Assembly (NCBI GenBank): GCA_027311485.1
Contig: DAICYU010000240.1
Coordinates: 1-6,584, forward strand
Origin: Acetobacteraceae bacterium
GTDB taxonomy: Bacteria; Pseudomonadota; Alphaproteobacteria; Acetobacterales; Acetobacteraceae
Length of the DNA stretch: 6,584 nucleotides
Direction: 5' to 3'
The notes under the pieces were generated by a model that was not told the DNA's origin, searched no databases, and worked only from the letters and a program-made list of their open reading frames with translations. Every line of letters begins with the position of its first letter. The stretch's first letter is position 1. This document shows, piece after piece, positions 1-6,287 of the stretch. The position numbers were made by a program, and so were the translations under genes.

Positions 1-1240
1 CCAGACGGATCGCTTCTTCCTCGGTCTTGAAGCGGAACAACGGGGCGACGGGACCGAATGTCTCCTCGTGGAAGATCATTGCGTCATGGGGCACGTTGGC
101 AAGTACTGTCGGCGTGTAGAAGTTGCCCCCCAGATCATGACGCTTGCCGCCGGTGACCACCGAAGCGCCGCGCGACAGCGCATCGGCGACGTGCTCCTCG
201 ACCTTCTTCACGGCGTCGGCGTTGATCAGCGGACCTTGCGATACACCCGGCTCCATGCCGTTGCCGACCTTCATGGCTTCAACGGCCGCCTTCAGCTTGG
301 CGGCAAAGGCATCATATACGCCGTCCTGCACCAGAATGCGGTTGGCACAGACGCACGTCTGACCGGTGTTGCGGAATTTGCTGCCCATAGCGCCGACCAC
401 GGCGGCATCCAGGTCTGCGTCATCGAACACGATGAACGGCGCGTTGCCGCCCAGCTCCATGCTGGTCTTTTTGATCGTCGGCGCGCACTGCGCCAGCAGC
501 TTGGCGCCCACTTCGGTGCTGCCGGTGAAGGACAGCTTGCGGACCATCGGGTTGGCGGTGAGTTCCGCGCCCATGGCGCTCGAGGGGCCCGTCAGGATGT
601 TGCACACGCCCGCTGGCATGCCGGCACGTTCAGCCAGTACAGCCAGGGCCAGGGCCGAGAACGGGGTCTGCGATGCCGGCCGAATAACCCCGGTGCAGCC
701 GGCGGCCCAACCAGGACCGGCCTTGCGCGTGATCATCGCGGACGGGAAATTCCACGGCGTGATCGCCGCGAAGACGCCAATCGGCTCCTTCAGCACAAGG
801 ATGCGCCGGCCCTTGGCGTTTTGTGGGATGGTATCGCCGTAAATGCGCTTGGCTTCATCAGCGAACCAGTCGATGAAGCTGGCAGCATAGACGATCTCGG
901 CCCGGCTTTCGCTGAGCGGCTTGCCTTGTTCCGCCGTCATGATCATCGCCAGGTCGTCGGCATTCGCCAGCATCAGATCAGACAGCTTGCGCAGGATGGC
1001 GCCGCGTTCCTTGGCCAGCATTCCACGCCAAGCAGGGTAGGCGCGGTATGCGGCTTCGATCGCCCTGCGTGTTTCCGCGGCGCCCATCGACGGGACCTCG
1101 CCGATGGCCTCGCCGGTGGCGGGGTCCTTCACGACAATGGTCTGGCTGTTATCAGCGCCCACCCACTTGCCATCCAGGTAGTTTGCCTGCCGGAACAGGG
1201 TGGGATCCTTCAGTGGCAACGGCGAAACGGGGTTCAGCAT
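1..1240 (-). CDS. gabD: Succinate-semialdehyde dehydrogenase, GabD-like (3' end beyond window)
   Basis: This cytosolic enzyme oxidises succinate semialdehyde to succinate with NAD(P)+, the last step of the GABA shunt. The frame is open for 413 codons from ATG at 1240 to the left edge; about 70 residues are missing compared with the roughly 480 of E. coli GabD. The similarity to E. coli GabD, recalled from memory, is close throughout: LFRQ near the N-terminus, KRIYGDTIP, ITPWNFP (oxyanion-hole Asn164), RKLSFTGSTEVG, MELGGNAPF (general base Glu262), GQTCVCANR (nucleophile Cys296 plus Cys298, the two-cysteine pair of GabD-type enzymes) and EETFGPVAPLFRF near the edge. GGAGGAGG nine bases upstream fixes the start, and a promoter-like sequence lies just before it. 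Oddity: the usual Lys of the cofactor motif (VLKPAS) is Arg187 here (VIRPAS); Ser190 is kept. The family call is firm; NAD versus NADP preference is not predicted. Confidence 0.92.
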   Translation of the reverse strand, partial: MLNPVSPLPLKDPTLFRQANYLDGKWVGADNSQTIVVKDPATGEAIGEVPSMGAAETRRAIEAAYRAYPAWRGMLAKERGAILRKLSDLMLANADDLAMIMTAEQGKPLSESRAEIVYAASFIDWFADEAKRIYGDTIPQNAKGRRILVLKEPIGVFAAITPWNFPSAMITRKAGPGWAAGCTGVIRPASQTPFSALALAVLAERAGMPAGVCNILTGPSSAMGAELTANPMVRKLSFTGSTEVGAKLLAQCAPTIKKTSMELGGNAPFIVFDDADLDAAVVGAMGSKFRNTGQTCVCANRILVQDGVYDAFAAKLKAAVEAMKVGNGMEPGVSQGPLINADAVKKVEEHVADALSRGASVVTGGKRHDLGGNFYTPTVLANVPHDAMIFHEETFGPVAPLFRFKTEEEAIRL

Positions 1241-1249
1241 TGGTTTGGT

Positions 1250-1257
1250 CCTCCTCC
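1250..1257 (-). promoter_or_regulatory. Strong ribosome binding site of gabD
   Basis: On the minus strand this reads GGAGGAGG, nine bases before the ATG at 1240. Another ATG at 1259 lies upstream of the site and is out of frame, so the site settles the gabD start. Confidence 0.85.
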
Positions 1258-1269
1258 ATGATTGAGCCA

Positions 1270-1298
1270 AAGATAGGACCGAACGGGCGCGCTGTCAG
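1270..1298 (-). promoter_or_regulatory. Sigma-70-type promoter candidate for gabD
   Basis: On the minus strand CTGACA (1298-1293, five of six matches to TTGACA) is followed after exactly 17 bases by TATCTT (1275-1270, four of six matches to TATAAT). Transcription would begin near 1263 and give a leader of about 23 bases carrying the ribosome binding site. Spacing and position are right for gabD. The -35 element overlaps one copy of a 17-base direct repeat, which suggests control by a bound regulator. This is read by eye, with no transcript evidence. Confidence 0.6.
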
Positions 1299-1381
1299 GG
1301 GTGGGGCGATGCCTTGGAACCTGGGGCTGGATCCCGGGATCGTCCAGACTGGCCCGTTTCACCCGTCAGGGGCAGGACGAT
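1294..1381. repeat. Pair of imperfect 17-bp direct repeats upstream of gabD
   Basis: The copies are 1294-1310 (GTCAGGGGTGGGGCGAT) and 1365-1381 (GTCAGGGGCAGGACGAT). They match at 14 of 17 positions and start 71 bp apart. The copy nearer gabD overlaps the candidate -35 element. Two similarly oriented sites about seven helical turns apart, in a 156-bp gap before a catabolic gene, would suit an operator pair; no regulator gene is in the window. Confidence 0.45.
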
Positions 1382-1386
1382 CCCGG
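1334..1386. repeat. 12-bp perfect inverted repeat between ALDH pseudogene and gabD
   Basis: CCGGGATCGTCC at 1334-1345 is the exact reverse complement of GGACGATCCCGG at 1375-1386, with 29 bases between. Read in the direction of the genes it begins 11 bases after the pseudogene stop at 1397, where a terminator stem would lie, but no T-run follows. The gabD-proximal arm also takes part in a 12-bp palindrome, GATCCCGGGATC (1330-1341), so two mutually exclusive pairings are possible. It may be a terminator lacking a U-tract, or a regulatory structure in front of gabD. Confidence 0.5.
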
Positions 1387-1396
1387 TTGCGGCGCG

Positions 1397-2840
1397 TCAG
1401 TCGATTTTAATCCAGACAGACTTTACGTTCAGGTACTTTTCCACATGCTGCACGCCCGATTCACGCTCCTAACCGCTCATTTTGTAGCCGCCGAACGGAA
1501 CGGCAGGATCCATCGCCTGGTAGCAGTTGATACAGACGGATCCCGCCCGGATCGCTTTCGCGAGCCTGTGCGCCTTGCCGACGTCGCGGGTCCAGACGCC
1601 GCTACCCAGGCCGAACTGGGTGCGGTTGCCGCGCTCGATCACCTCCTCGATATCGGTAAAGGATATGGCGGAGATGACCGGACCGAAGATTTCCTCCTGC
1701 GCGATGCGCATATCGTCACGCACGTCGGCGAACACCGTCGGCGGAATGAAATAGCTCTTTGACAGGGCGCCATCGGTCAGCCGTTCACCTTCGGACAACG
1801 GCCTGGCGCCTTCCTGCCGGCCGATGTTCAGGTATCCGGTGACGCGGGTCAGCTGTTCCTCCGACACCAGTGGCCCGACCTGTGTCTCCGGATCGCTGCC
1901 GTCACTGATTCGTAACGATTTATTGAAGGCGGCGACGCGGTTGGTGAATTCCTCGTCGATCTTCTTTTCGACGAACAGGCGCGTGCCGGCGCTGCAGATC
2001 TGGCCGGAATTGGCGAAAACCGCCATGCCGGCGCCTGGGACGGCCTGGTCCATGTCCGCGTCGGCAAAGACGATGTCCGGCGACTTGCCGCCCAGTTCGA
2101 ACGAGACGCGCTTGAGGTTTCCAGCCGAGGCCCGAACGATCGACTGGCCGGTCATGTGCGAGCCGGTGAAAGCCACCTTGTCGACGTCCGGATGGGATGC
2201 CAGGGCCGCGCCGGCGGTTTCGCCAAAGCCGGGCACTACGTTGACCACGCCTGGGGGCACCCCGGATTCCTGGCACAGTTCCGCCAGCCGCAGCGGCGTT
2301 AGCGGCGCTTCTTCGGCCGGCTTCAGCACAACGGCGCAGCCGGTCGCCAGCGCTGGCCCGATCTTCCAGATCGAGGCGATCAGCAGTCCGTTCCAGGGGA
2401 TGATGGCGCCAACAACGCCAACCGGTTCCTTCCGCGTAATGGAAACATAATCTCCGGGCAGCGAGTTGCTGATCGTTTCGCCATGCAGCGCGCTGGCGAT
2501 TGCCCTGGGTGGGGGTGATCGGTGCGCCCATGTCCAGCGTGTCGAGGATCGCGAATTCCTCAATGTCATGCTCGACCAGGTCAGCGAGCTTCAGCAATAG
2601 CCGCTGCCGTTCGGCCGGACGGAATTTGCTCTATGGTCCATTGAAGGCTTCACGGGCAGCGACGACGGCCCGGTCGATATCCTCGGCATCGCCTTCCGCG
2701 ACATGCGCGAGGACTTCGCCGGTTGCGGGATTGCGTGTTTCAAAGGTTTTGCCGGAGACGGCCTCCAACCACTTGCCGCCGATCAGCATGCGTTTTGCCT
2801 TGCCGTCGAGGAACGGGTGAATCTGGGTCACGACGTTCAT
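1397..2840 (-). pseudogene. Aldehyde dehydrogenase pseudogene, betaine-aldehyde-dehydrogenase-like (two nonsense codons, deletion with frameshift)
   Basis: An NAD(P)-dependent ALDH can be followed almost end to end, but not in one reading frame. It begins at ATG 2840, ten bases after AGGAGG (2856-2851), with MNVVTQIHPFL and LIGGKWLEAVSGKTF. A TAG at 2633-2631 stands where a Trp is usual (NGP-stop-SKF). The same frame resumes with LADLVEHDIEEF and DMGAPITP. Near 2505-2515 about 15-20 codons are missing and the frame changes, continuing with LHGETISNSLPGDYVS, PWNGLL (catalytic Asn), VVLKPAEEAPL, FTGSHMTGQS, FELGGKSP (catalytic Glu), GQICSAGTR (catalytic Cys) and EEIFGPVISA. A second in-frame TAG (1471-1469) follows GGYKMSG, where Tyr is usual; the tail HVEKYLNVKSVWIK then runs to TGA at 1399-1397. 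The long 366-codon frame keeps all catalytic residues but lacks the start of the cofactor domain and the tail used in oligomerisation, so activity is unlikely. Subfamily assignment is from motif style only. Confidence 0.9.
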
Positions 2841-2925
2841 CGGCGTGATCTCCTCCTTCGCTATTCCTAAACAAACATAACAAAGATCGTGCAGAAAGGC
2901 CATCTCCACAGGACGATTCCAGCGG

Positions 2926-3381
2926 TCAGTCCGTGGTGTTACGATCCGGCTTCAAATCGATCAGCGGCGTGCCGTCCAGACAATCCAGGCCGCGCACGTG
3001 CACTGTTGCGCCATCGACGTCGACCAGCACCACGATCGACGACGCAATCGGGTTCGGTCTGAGTGGAGACCGCAGCGCGAACGTCCCAGTGGTCTGCATC
3101 GTCCGCAGTGGGGTCTGCAGCACAAGGTCCCGGCGTGATTGATGCATCCAGTAGAGCACCTGCAGGCGTGGGTGCGCGGTGATGCCGGTCAACGCCTGAT
3201 GCCAGCGCGGGTCGACGACGATCGCGCAGAGCGGACCATCAAGGCTGCCCCGTTTCGGACATTCGGCGCGTGTCTTCCACGGGGTGCGGATCGTGCCGAC
3301 GAAATAGACACCGGCATCGGTTTCCGAGGGAAGCGGGACGGCAATTTCGCCGGCCCGCAGTTCATTGTCGGCATAGGTCAT
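2926..3381 (-). CDS. TrmO/TsaA-family SAM-dependent methyltransferase, short form
   Basis: This 151-residue protein carries the single beta-barrel domain of the TsaA/TrmO (YaeB, COG1720) family. E. coli TrmO uses S-adenosylmethionine to methylate N6-threonylcarbamoyladenosine at position 37 of tRNA-Thr. Visible family signatures are VGTIRTPWKTRAECPKRG (residues 28-45), LYWMHQSRRDLVL (76-88), LRSPLRPNPIASS (103-115, with the RPNPI signature) and LDCLDGTPLIDLKPD (132-146). E. coli TrmO has about 235 residues with an extra C-terminal domain; this one ends right after the core motif, so its substrate may differ from tRNA. The ATG at 3381 has only a weak upstream GGTGG (3398-3394, 12 bases away), so the exact start is less certain than the family. 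It lies between two dead ALDH genes on the same strand, 85 bp before one and 104 bp after the other, yet is fully open, which suggests it is under selection. The 104 bp upstream show no clear promoter. Confidence 0.85.
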   Translation of the reverse strand: MTYADNELRAGEIAVPLPSETDAGVYFVGTIRTPWKTRAECPKRGSLDGPLCAIVVDPRWHQALTGITAHPRLQVLYWMHQSRRDLVLQTPLRTMQTTGTFALRSPLRPNPIASSIVVLVDVDGATVHVRGLDCLDGTPLIDLKPDRNTTD

Positions 3382-3485
3382 AACGCGACGGTGCCACCGA
3401 TGTCCGCGTTTCGTCCAGTTTCCATTGGCCGCGGTATGTCCAGCAGCCCGGCGGCGGATGACCGTCCCCGGCTGTGGAAGTTACC

Positions 3486-4709
3486 TCAGAGAGCTGCGGT
3501 CACCGCCTTTACCTCTGTGTAGTTCTGAAGCACCTCGGCGCCCATGTCGCGACCCCAGCCGGATTGCCTATAGCCGCCGAACGGCAACGATGCGTCGAAC
3601 ACGTTGTGGCAATTAATCCAGACGGTGCCCGAACGGATGCGGTTGGCGAGTTAGTGTGCCAGGCTTCCATTCGTCGTTCATACGCTGGCTGCCAGGCCAT
3701 AAATCGTGTCGTTCGCCCGCCGAGCGATCGCGTCAATATCCTCGTCATCGAAGGGCTGGGCGCAGACCACGGGCCGAACATTTCCTCCCGAACGACCTTC
3801 ATGTCTGGCGTCGTGTTTTCCAACACCGTCGGCGCAACGAAGTATCCCAGGTTGCCAACCCGGTCGCCCCCGGCGGCGACACGCGCACCCCCTTGTGCGC
3901 ATAAAGCCGCGAGCCGGCGCAGCAGCACTGACCCTGGTTGAAGAAGATTGCATTGGCCGCACCGAAGGTTGCCAAGTTGAGGTCGGCGCCCGGCAGGATG
4001 CTGGCCGGTGACTTGCCGCCAAGTTCCGATAACACTTTCTTCAGGTTGCCCGTCGCCGCCTGGACGATCAGCTTGCCGACCTTTGTCGGACCGGTGAGGG
4101 CCACTTTGTCCACGTCCGGATGTGCGGCAATCGCAGCACCGGCGGTTTCGCCAAATCCGGTCAGAATATTCACGACGCCTGGCGGGAATACGGCCTCCTG
4201 GACCAGTTCGGCCATACGCAGTGCGCTCAGCGGCGTTTGTTCGGTGGTTTTCAGCACCACGGTGCAGGCGGCCGCCAACGCCAACGCCAGCTTCCAGGCT
4301 GCCATCCGCAGGGGAAAATCCAGGGAATGATCTGCCCGACGACGCCTACAGGCTCCAGCACGGTATAGGACAGATATTCGCCTGGCAAGGACAAGGGCAG
4401 GGTAGAGCCGGTGAACCTCGTCGCCCACCCGGCCATGTAGCGGAACATGTCGACAGCCAGCGCCAGGTCGGCGACGCGGGCCACCGAATAAGGCTTGCCA
4501 TTATCGACCGATTCCAGCTCCGCGAGTTCCTCAAGGTTCCGTTCAATAAGATCGGCAATCTTCCACAGCATTTTGTCGCGGCCTGACGGACCGCCTTTCG
4601 CCCATACACCATCGTCGAATGCGCGGCGTGCGGCGTCTACATCGGCTTTGTCGCCCTCCGGCAAATTGGCGACGATGGCGGCAGCACCCCGTTGGCCCCC
4701 TTGGCACAC
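3486..4709 (-). pseudogene. Aldehyde dehydrogenase pseudogene, phenylacetaldehyde/ALDH2-like (N-terminus lost, multiple frameshifts and stops)
   Basis: ALDH homology runs from about 4690 down to TGA at 3488-3486, broken throughout. The first 30-40 residues are gone: upstream of EGDKADVDAARRAFDDG nothing ALDH-like remains and a stop lies at 4733-4731. Lesions in gene order: about four codons missing after EGDKADVD; catalytic Asn replaced by Ile (PWIFP at about 4330-4340); a one-base loss in the C-run just after it (PLRMAAWKLA continues in another frame); FTGSTEVG changed to LTGPTKVG; about 60 codons deleted with a frame change near 3895-3905, joining GSRLYAHK to GARVAAGGDRVG; a one-base loss at FGP/VVCAQPF (about 3768-3773); then TGA (3680-3678) and TAA (3653-3651) only nine codons apart. 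Glu (SELGGKSP) and Cys (GQCCCAG) motifs persist, as does the tail WINCHNVFDASLPFGGY and GWGRDMGAEVLQNYTEVKAV. With this many independent lesions it cannot make an enzyme. The 102 bp between it and the divergent DUF2325 gene show no confident promoter. Confidence 0.92.
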
Positions 4710-4798
4710 GCGCTTGGGAGGCCAGTATCGCTATAGCCAATAAGACATTACGCACTTCCGGTATGGAACACGAGTCGCTATGTTGGACCGGGATTAGC

Positions 4799-4804
4799 GA
4801 GGAG
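4799..4804 (+). promoter_or_regulatory. Ribosome binding site of the DUF2325 gene
   Basis: GAGGAG lies seven bases before the ATG at 4812. It supports that start even though the first 40 or so residues look disordered. Confidence 0.75.
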
Positions 4805-4811
4805 CGAAGCC

Positions 4812-6074
4812 ATGAGCGCAAGCGGGGTGTCGATTGCAGTCCGAACCACGCCGGTTGCCTCGGTCCTATCCCGGCCCTTTGCACCGTCGCCGGTCGCACC
4901 CGCACTCGTGCTGCGGCAGGCTGCGCCACGCAGGACCAAAATCTGGGAATTCAATACCAATCTGCATTGCTCGATCATCGGCACCTGCCTGTCCACACAT
5001 GACCTGCGGCAGATCTTGAAAAAGCTCGGCCTTGCCGCGCAGCACCATACGGACCACGAATTGCACGGCATTGCCGTCAGTCTGGCCGCCCGTCATGACG
5101 ACGCCGCCCGGCATCTGCACAAGGCGCTGGATCAACGACACAAACTCGCAGTCAGCCAGTTCGGCCGCGCGGCCTCTGAAGACGCACTGCGCACTCTTTG
5201 GCAGGGGGGCGTGCAGGGGGGCGACATACCGGGGGCCTACTGGGCGACATTGACGCATCCGCATGCGACCCAGACACTGATTCGTGAGGCCTTCGGGGAG
5301 GTGCACATGCTCTCGCACCTCGTCGGCTCCGCGAACCGCGCCGATATCCGGCGGCTGCGTGCGTTGGAGGTGGAAAAGGCTGAACTGGAACTCAAGGTGC
5401 AACGCCAGCAGCAGGCCTTACATGATGCGGTGATTCACCGTGACGCTCAGATAGCCGCCTTGCGCCAGGCATTGGAGGACCGCATGATCGCCGAAGCGGC
5501 TGCGCCGTCATCGCCGCACGAGGCCGCCCTGTCTGGATTGATAGCCGATCGCGAGAGGCGCCTGGCTGCGGAGGCCAATCGCCGTGCAGCCCTGGAGGAG
5601 CGGCTTGCGACGGTGCGCACCGAACGTGACAGGGAACGATGCGGCCGGGTTGCCGCGGAACAGGCCCGCGAAGCCCTGCGGTTGGAATTGGCTGCCGTTG
5701 AGGCGTCGTTGCCCGCAATAGGCAGCGCAGACAACGGAATCCGGCTTGACGGCCTGACGCTCCTATACGTCGGTGGCAGACCCAATCAGGTGGCGCATAT
5801 GCGGGTGATGGTGGAAGCACTGGGCGGCGTTCTGCTGCACCATGACGGCGGCGTAGAAAACCACCAGAGCTTGCTGCCAGGCTTGGCCAGTCGGTGCGAC
5901 ATGGCAGCATTTCCGGTGGATTGCATCAGTCATGACGCGGCCACGACCGTGAAAGCGCTCTGCCACAGGGCGGGAAAGCATTTCATTCCGCTCCGTTCCG
6001 CCGGCGTGACATCCCTTCTGGCGGCCTTGCAGACGCTGGCCGAGCAGGCGATGCCGGAACAAGCCATGGAATGA
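4812..6074 (+). CDS. DUF2325 domain protein with His/Cys-rich N-terminal region and central coiled coil
   Basis: A 420-residue soluble protein of unknown function. Residues 1-41 are Ala/Pro/Arg-rich and probably disordered. Residues 42-175 form a mainly helical region unusually rich in His with a Cys pair: LHCSIIGTCLSTH (Cys53, Cys59, His63), a cluster at 78-85 (QHHTDHELH), His95, 101, 103 and 110, then GDIPGAYWATLTHPHA (137-152) and GEVHMLSHLVG (162-172). Residues about 180-300 are Arg/Glu/Ala/Leu-rich with few helix breakers, as in a coiled coil. Residues about 314-410 match the DUF2325 family: LTLLYVGGRPNQVAHMR, LLHHDGG, FPVDCISHDAATTVKALC and FIPLRSAG, a pattern suggesting an alpha/beta nucleotide-fold-like domain with conserved Cys371, His374 and Asp375. 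The frame is intact with a good ribosome binding site. It is divergent from the decayed ALDH block. Metal or redox sensing is my guess from the His/Cys content; no partner gene confirms it. Confidence 0.85.
   Translation: MSASGVSIAVRTTPVASVLSRPFAPSPVAPALVLRQAAPRRTKIWEFNTNLHCSIIGTCLSTHDLRQILKKLGLAAQHHTDHELHGIAVSLAARHDDAARHLHKALDQRHKLAVSQFGRAASEDALRTLWQGGVQGGDIPGAYWATLTHPHATQTLIREAFGEVHMLSHLVGSANRADIRRLRALEVEKAELELKVQRQQQALHDAVIHRDAQIAALRQALEDRMIAEAAAPSSPHEAALSGLIADRERRLAAEANRRAALEERLATVRTERDRERCGRVAAEQAREALRLELAAVEASLPAIGSADNGIRLDGLTLLYVGGRPNQVAHMRVMVEALGGVLLHHDGGVENHQSLLPGLASRCDMAAFPVDCISHDAATTVKALCHRAGKHFIPLRSAGVTSLLAALQTLAEQAMPEQAME
5201..5224 (+). repeat. Two tandem 12-nt units with G6 tracts inside the DUF2325 gene
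   Basis: GCAGGGGGGCGT (5201-5212) is followed directly by GCAGGGGGGCGA (5213-5224), identical in 11 of 12 bases. In frame they encode residues 131-137, QGG-V-QGG, just before the DIPGAYW motif. Each unit has a run of six G, a sequence prone to slippage. It may be a small in-frame duplication. Confidence 0.7.
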
Positions 6075-6087
6075 TACATGTCGGGAT

Positions 6088-6132
6088 ACGATATTAAATC
6101 ACGACCTACTACGATCGTGAGGAAATTATCGT
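6088..6132. repeat. Nested imperfect dyad between the DUF2325 and MFS genes
   Basis: An outer pair ACGATA (6088-6093) / TATCGT (6127-6132) encloses an inner pair TCACGA (6099-6104) / TCGTGA (6115-6120). The centres agree within half a base. A separate 8-bp palindrome, ACGATCGT (6111-6118), overlaps the right inner arm. It begins 14 bases after the DUF2325 stop. It could be a weak transcription terminator, but it is AT-rich and has no T-run after it, or an operator for the MFS gene about 155 bases downstream. Confidence 0.5.
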
Positions 6133-6276
6133 GTGTTTAGCTTGACGGTTTTCTGACCCCGCCACACGCTTGGGACCGGTTGTCGTGCCGCGCGTGGCGC
6201 TGGTACCTGCCATCGCCCCCAAGGCTCGGCGCCATTCCTGGCAGCCGCATCAAGAGCTGCGATTCTGATCGTTACT

Positions 6277-6282
6277 GGGAGG
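6277..6282 (+). promoter_or_regulatory. Ribosome binding site of the MFS gene
   Basis: GGGAGG ends five bases before the ATG at 6288, the first of two in-frame ATG codons (codons 1 and 4). It favours the first. In the rest of the 6075-6287 gap I see no convincing promoter; TTGACG at 6142-6147 resembles a -35 element but has no matching -10. Confidence 0.7.
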
Positions 6283-6287
6283 CTACA

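Noticed and set aside
68..1261. A 397-codon plus-strand open frame opposite gabD
   Set aside because: Its translation resembles no family I know and is Arg/Gly/His-rich, as expected from the antisense of a GC-rich gene; the minus strand encodes clear GabD.
1824..2450. A 208-codon plus-strand open frame
   Set aside because: It lies opposite the conserved part of the ALDH pseudogene, is Ser/Pro/Thr-rich without a recognisable motif, and has no good ribosome binding site.
3760..4340. Single-base frameshifts as sequencing errors
   Set aside because: The two one-base losses do lie at short C and G runs and could be errors, but the nonsense substitutions, missing N-terminus and deletion of about 60 codons remain, so the pseudogene call stands either way.
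3486..4709. Stops in the ALDH genes as recoding (selenocysteine, readthrough or programmed frameshift)
   Set aside because: TAG, TGA and TAA all occur, at positions where Trp, Tyr or Lys is usual, together with large deletions and a lost catalytic residue. Decay explains all of it.
1..4709. Tandem duplication of one ALDH gene
   Set aside because: The three differ in subfamily motifs (GQTCVCANR, GQICSAGTR, GQCCCAGSR) and in their C-terminal tails where visible, so they are old paralogues.
6078..6140. A 20-codon open frame through the dyad, possibly a leader peptide for the MFS gene
   Set aside because: No convincing ribosome binding site, no run of regulatory codons, and it ends about 150 bases before the MFS start.
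6241..6260. GCAGC/GCTGC inverted pair upstream of the MFS gene
   Set aside because: Only five base pairs, expected by chance in GC-rich sequence.
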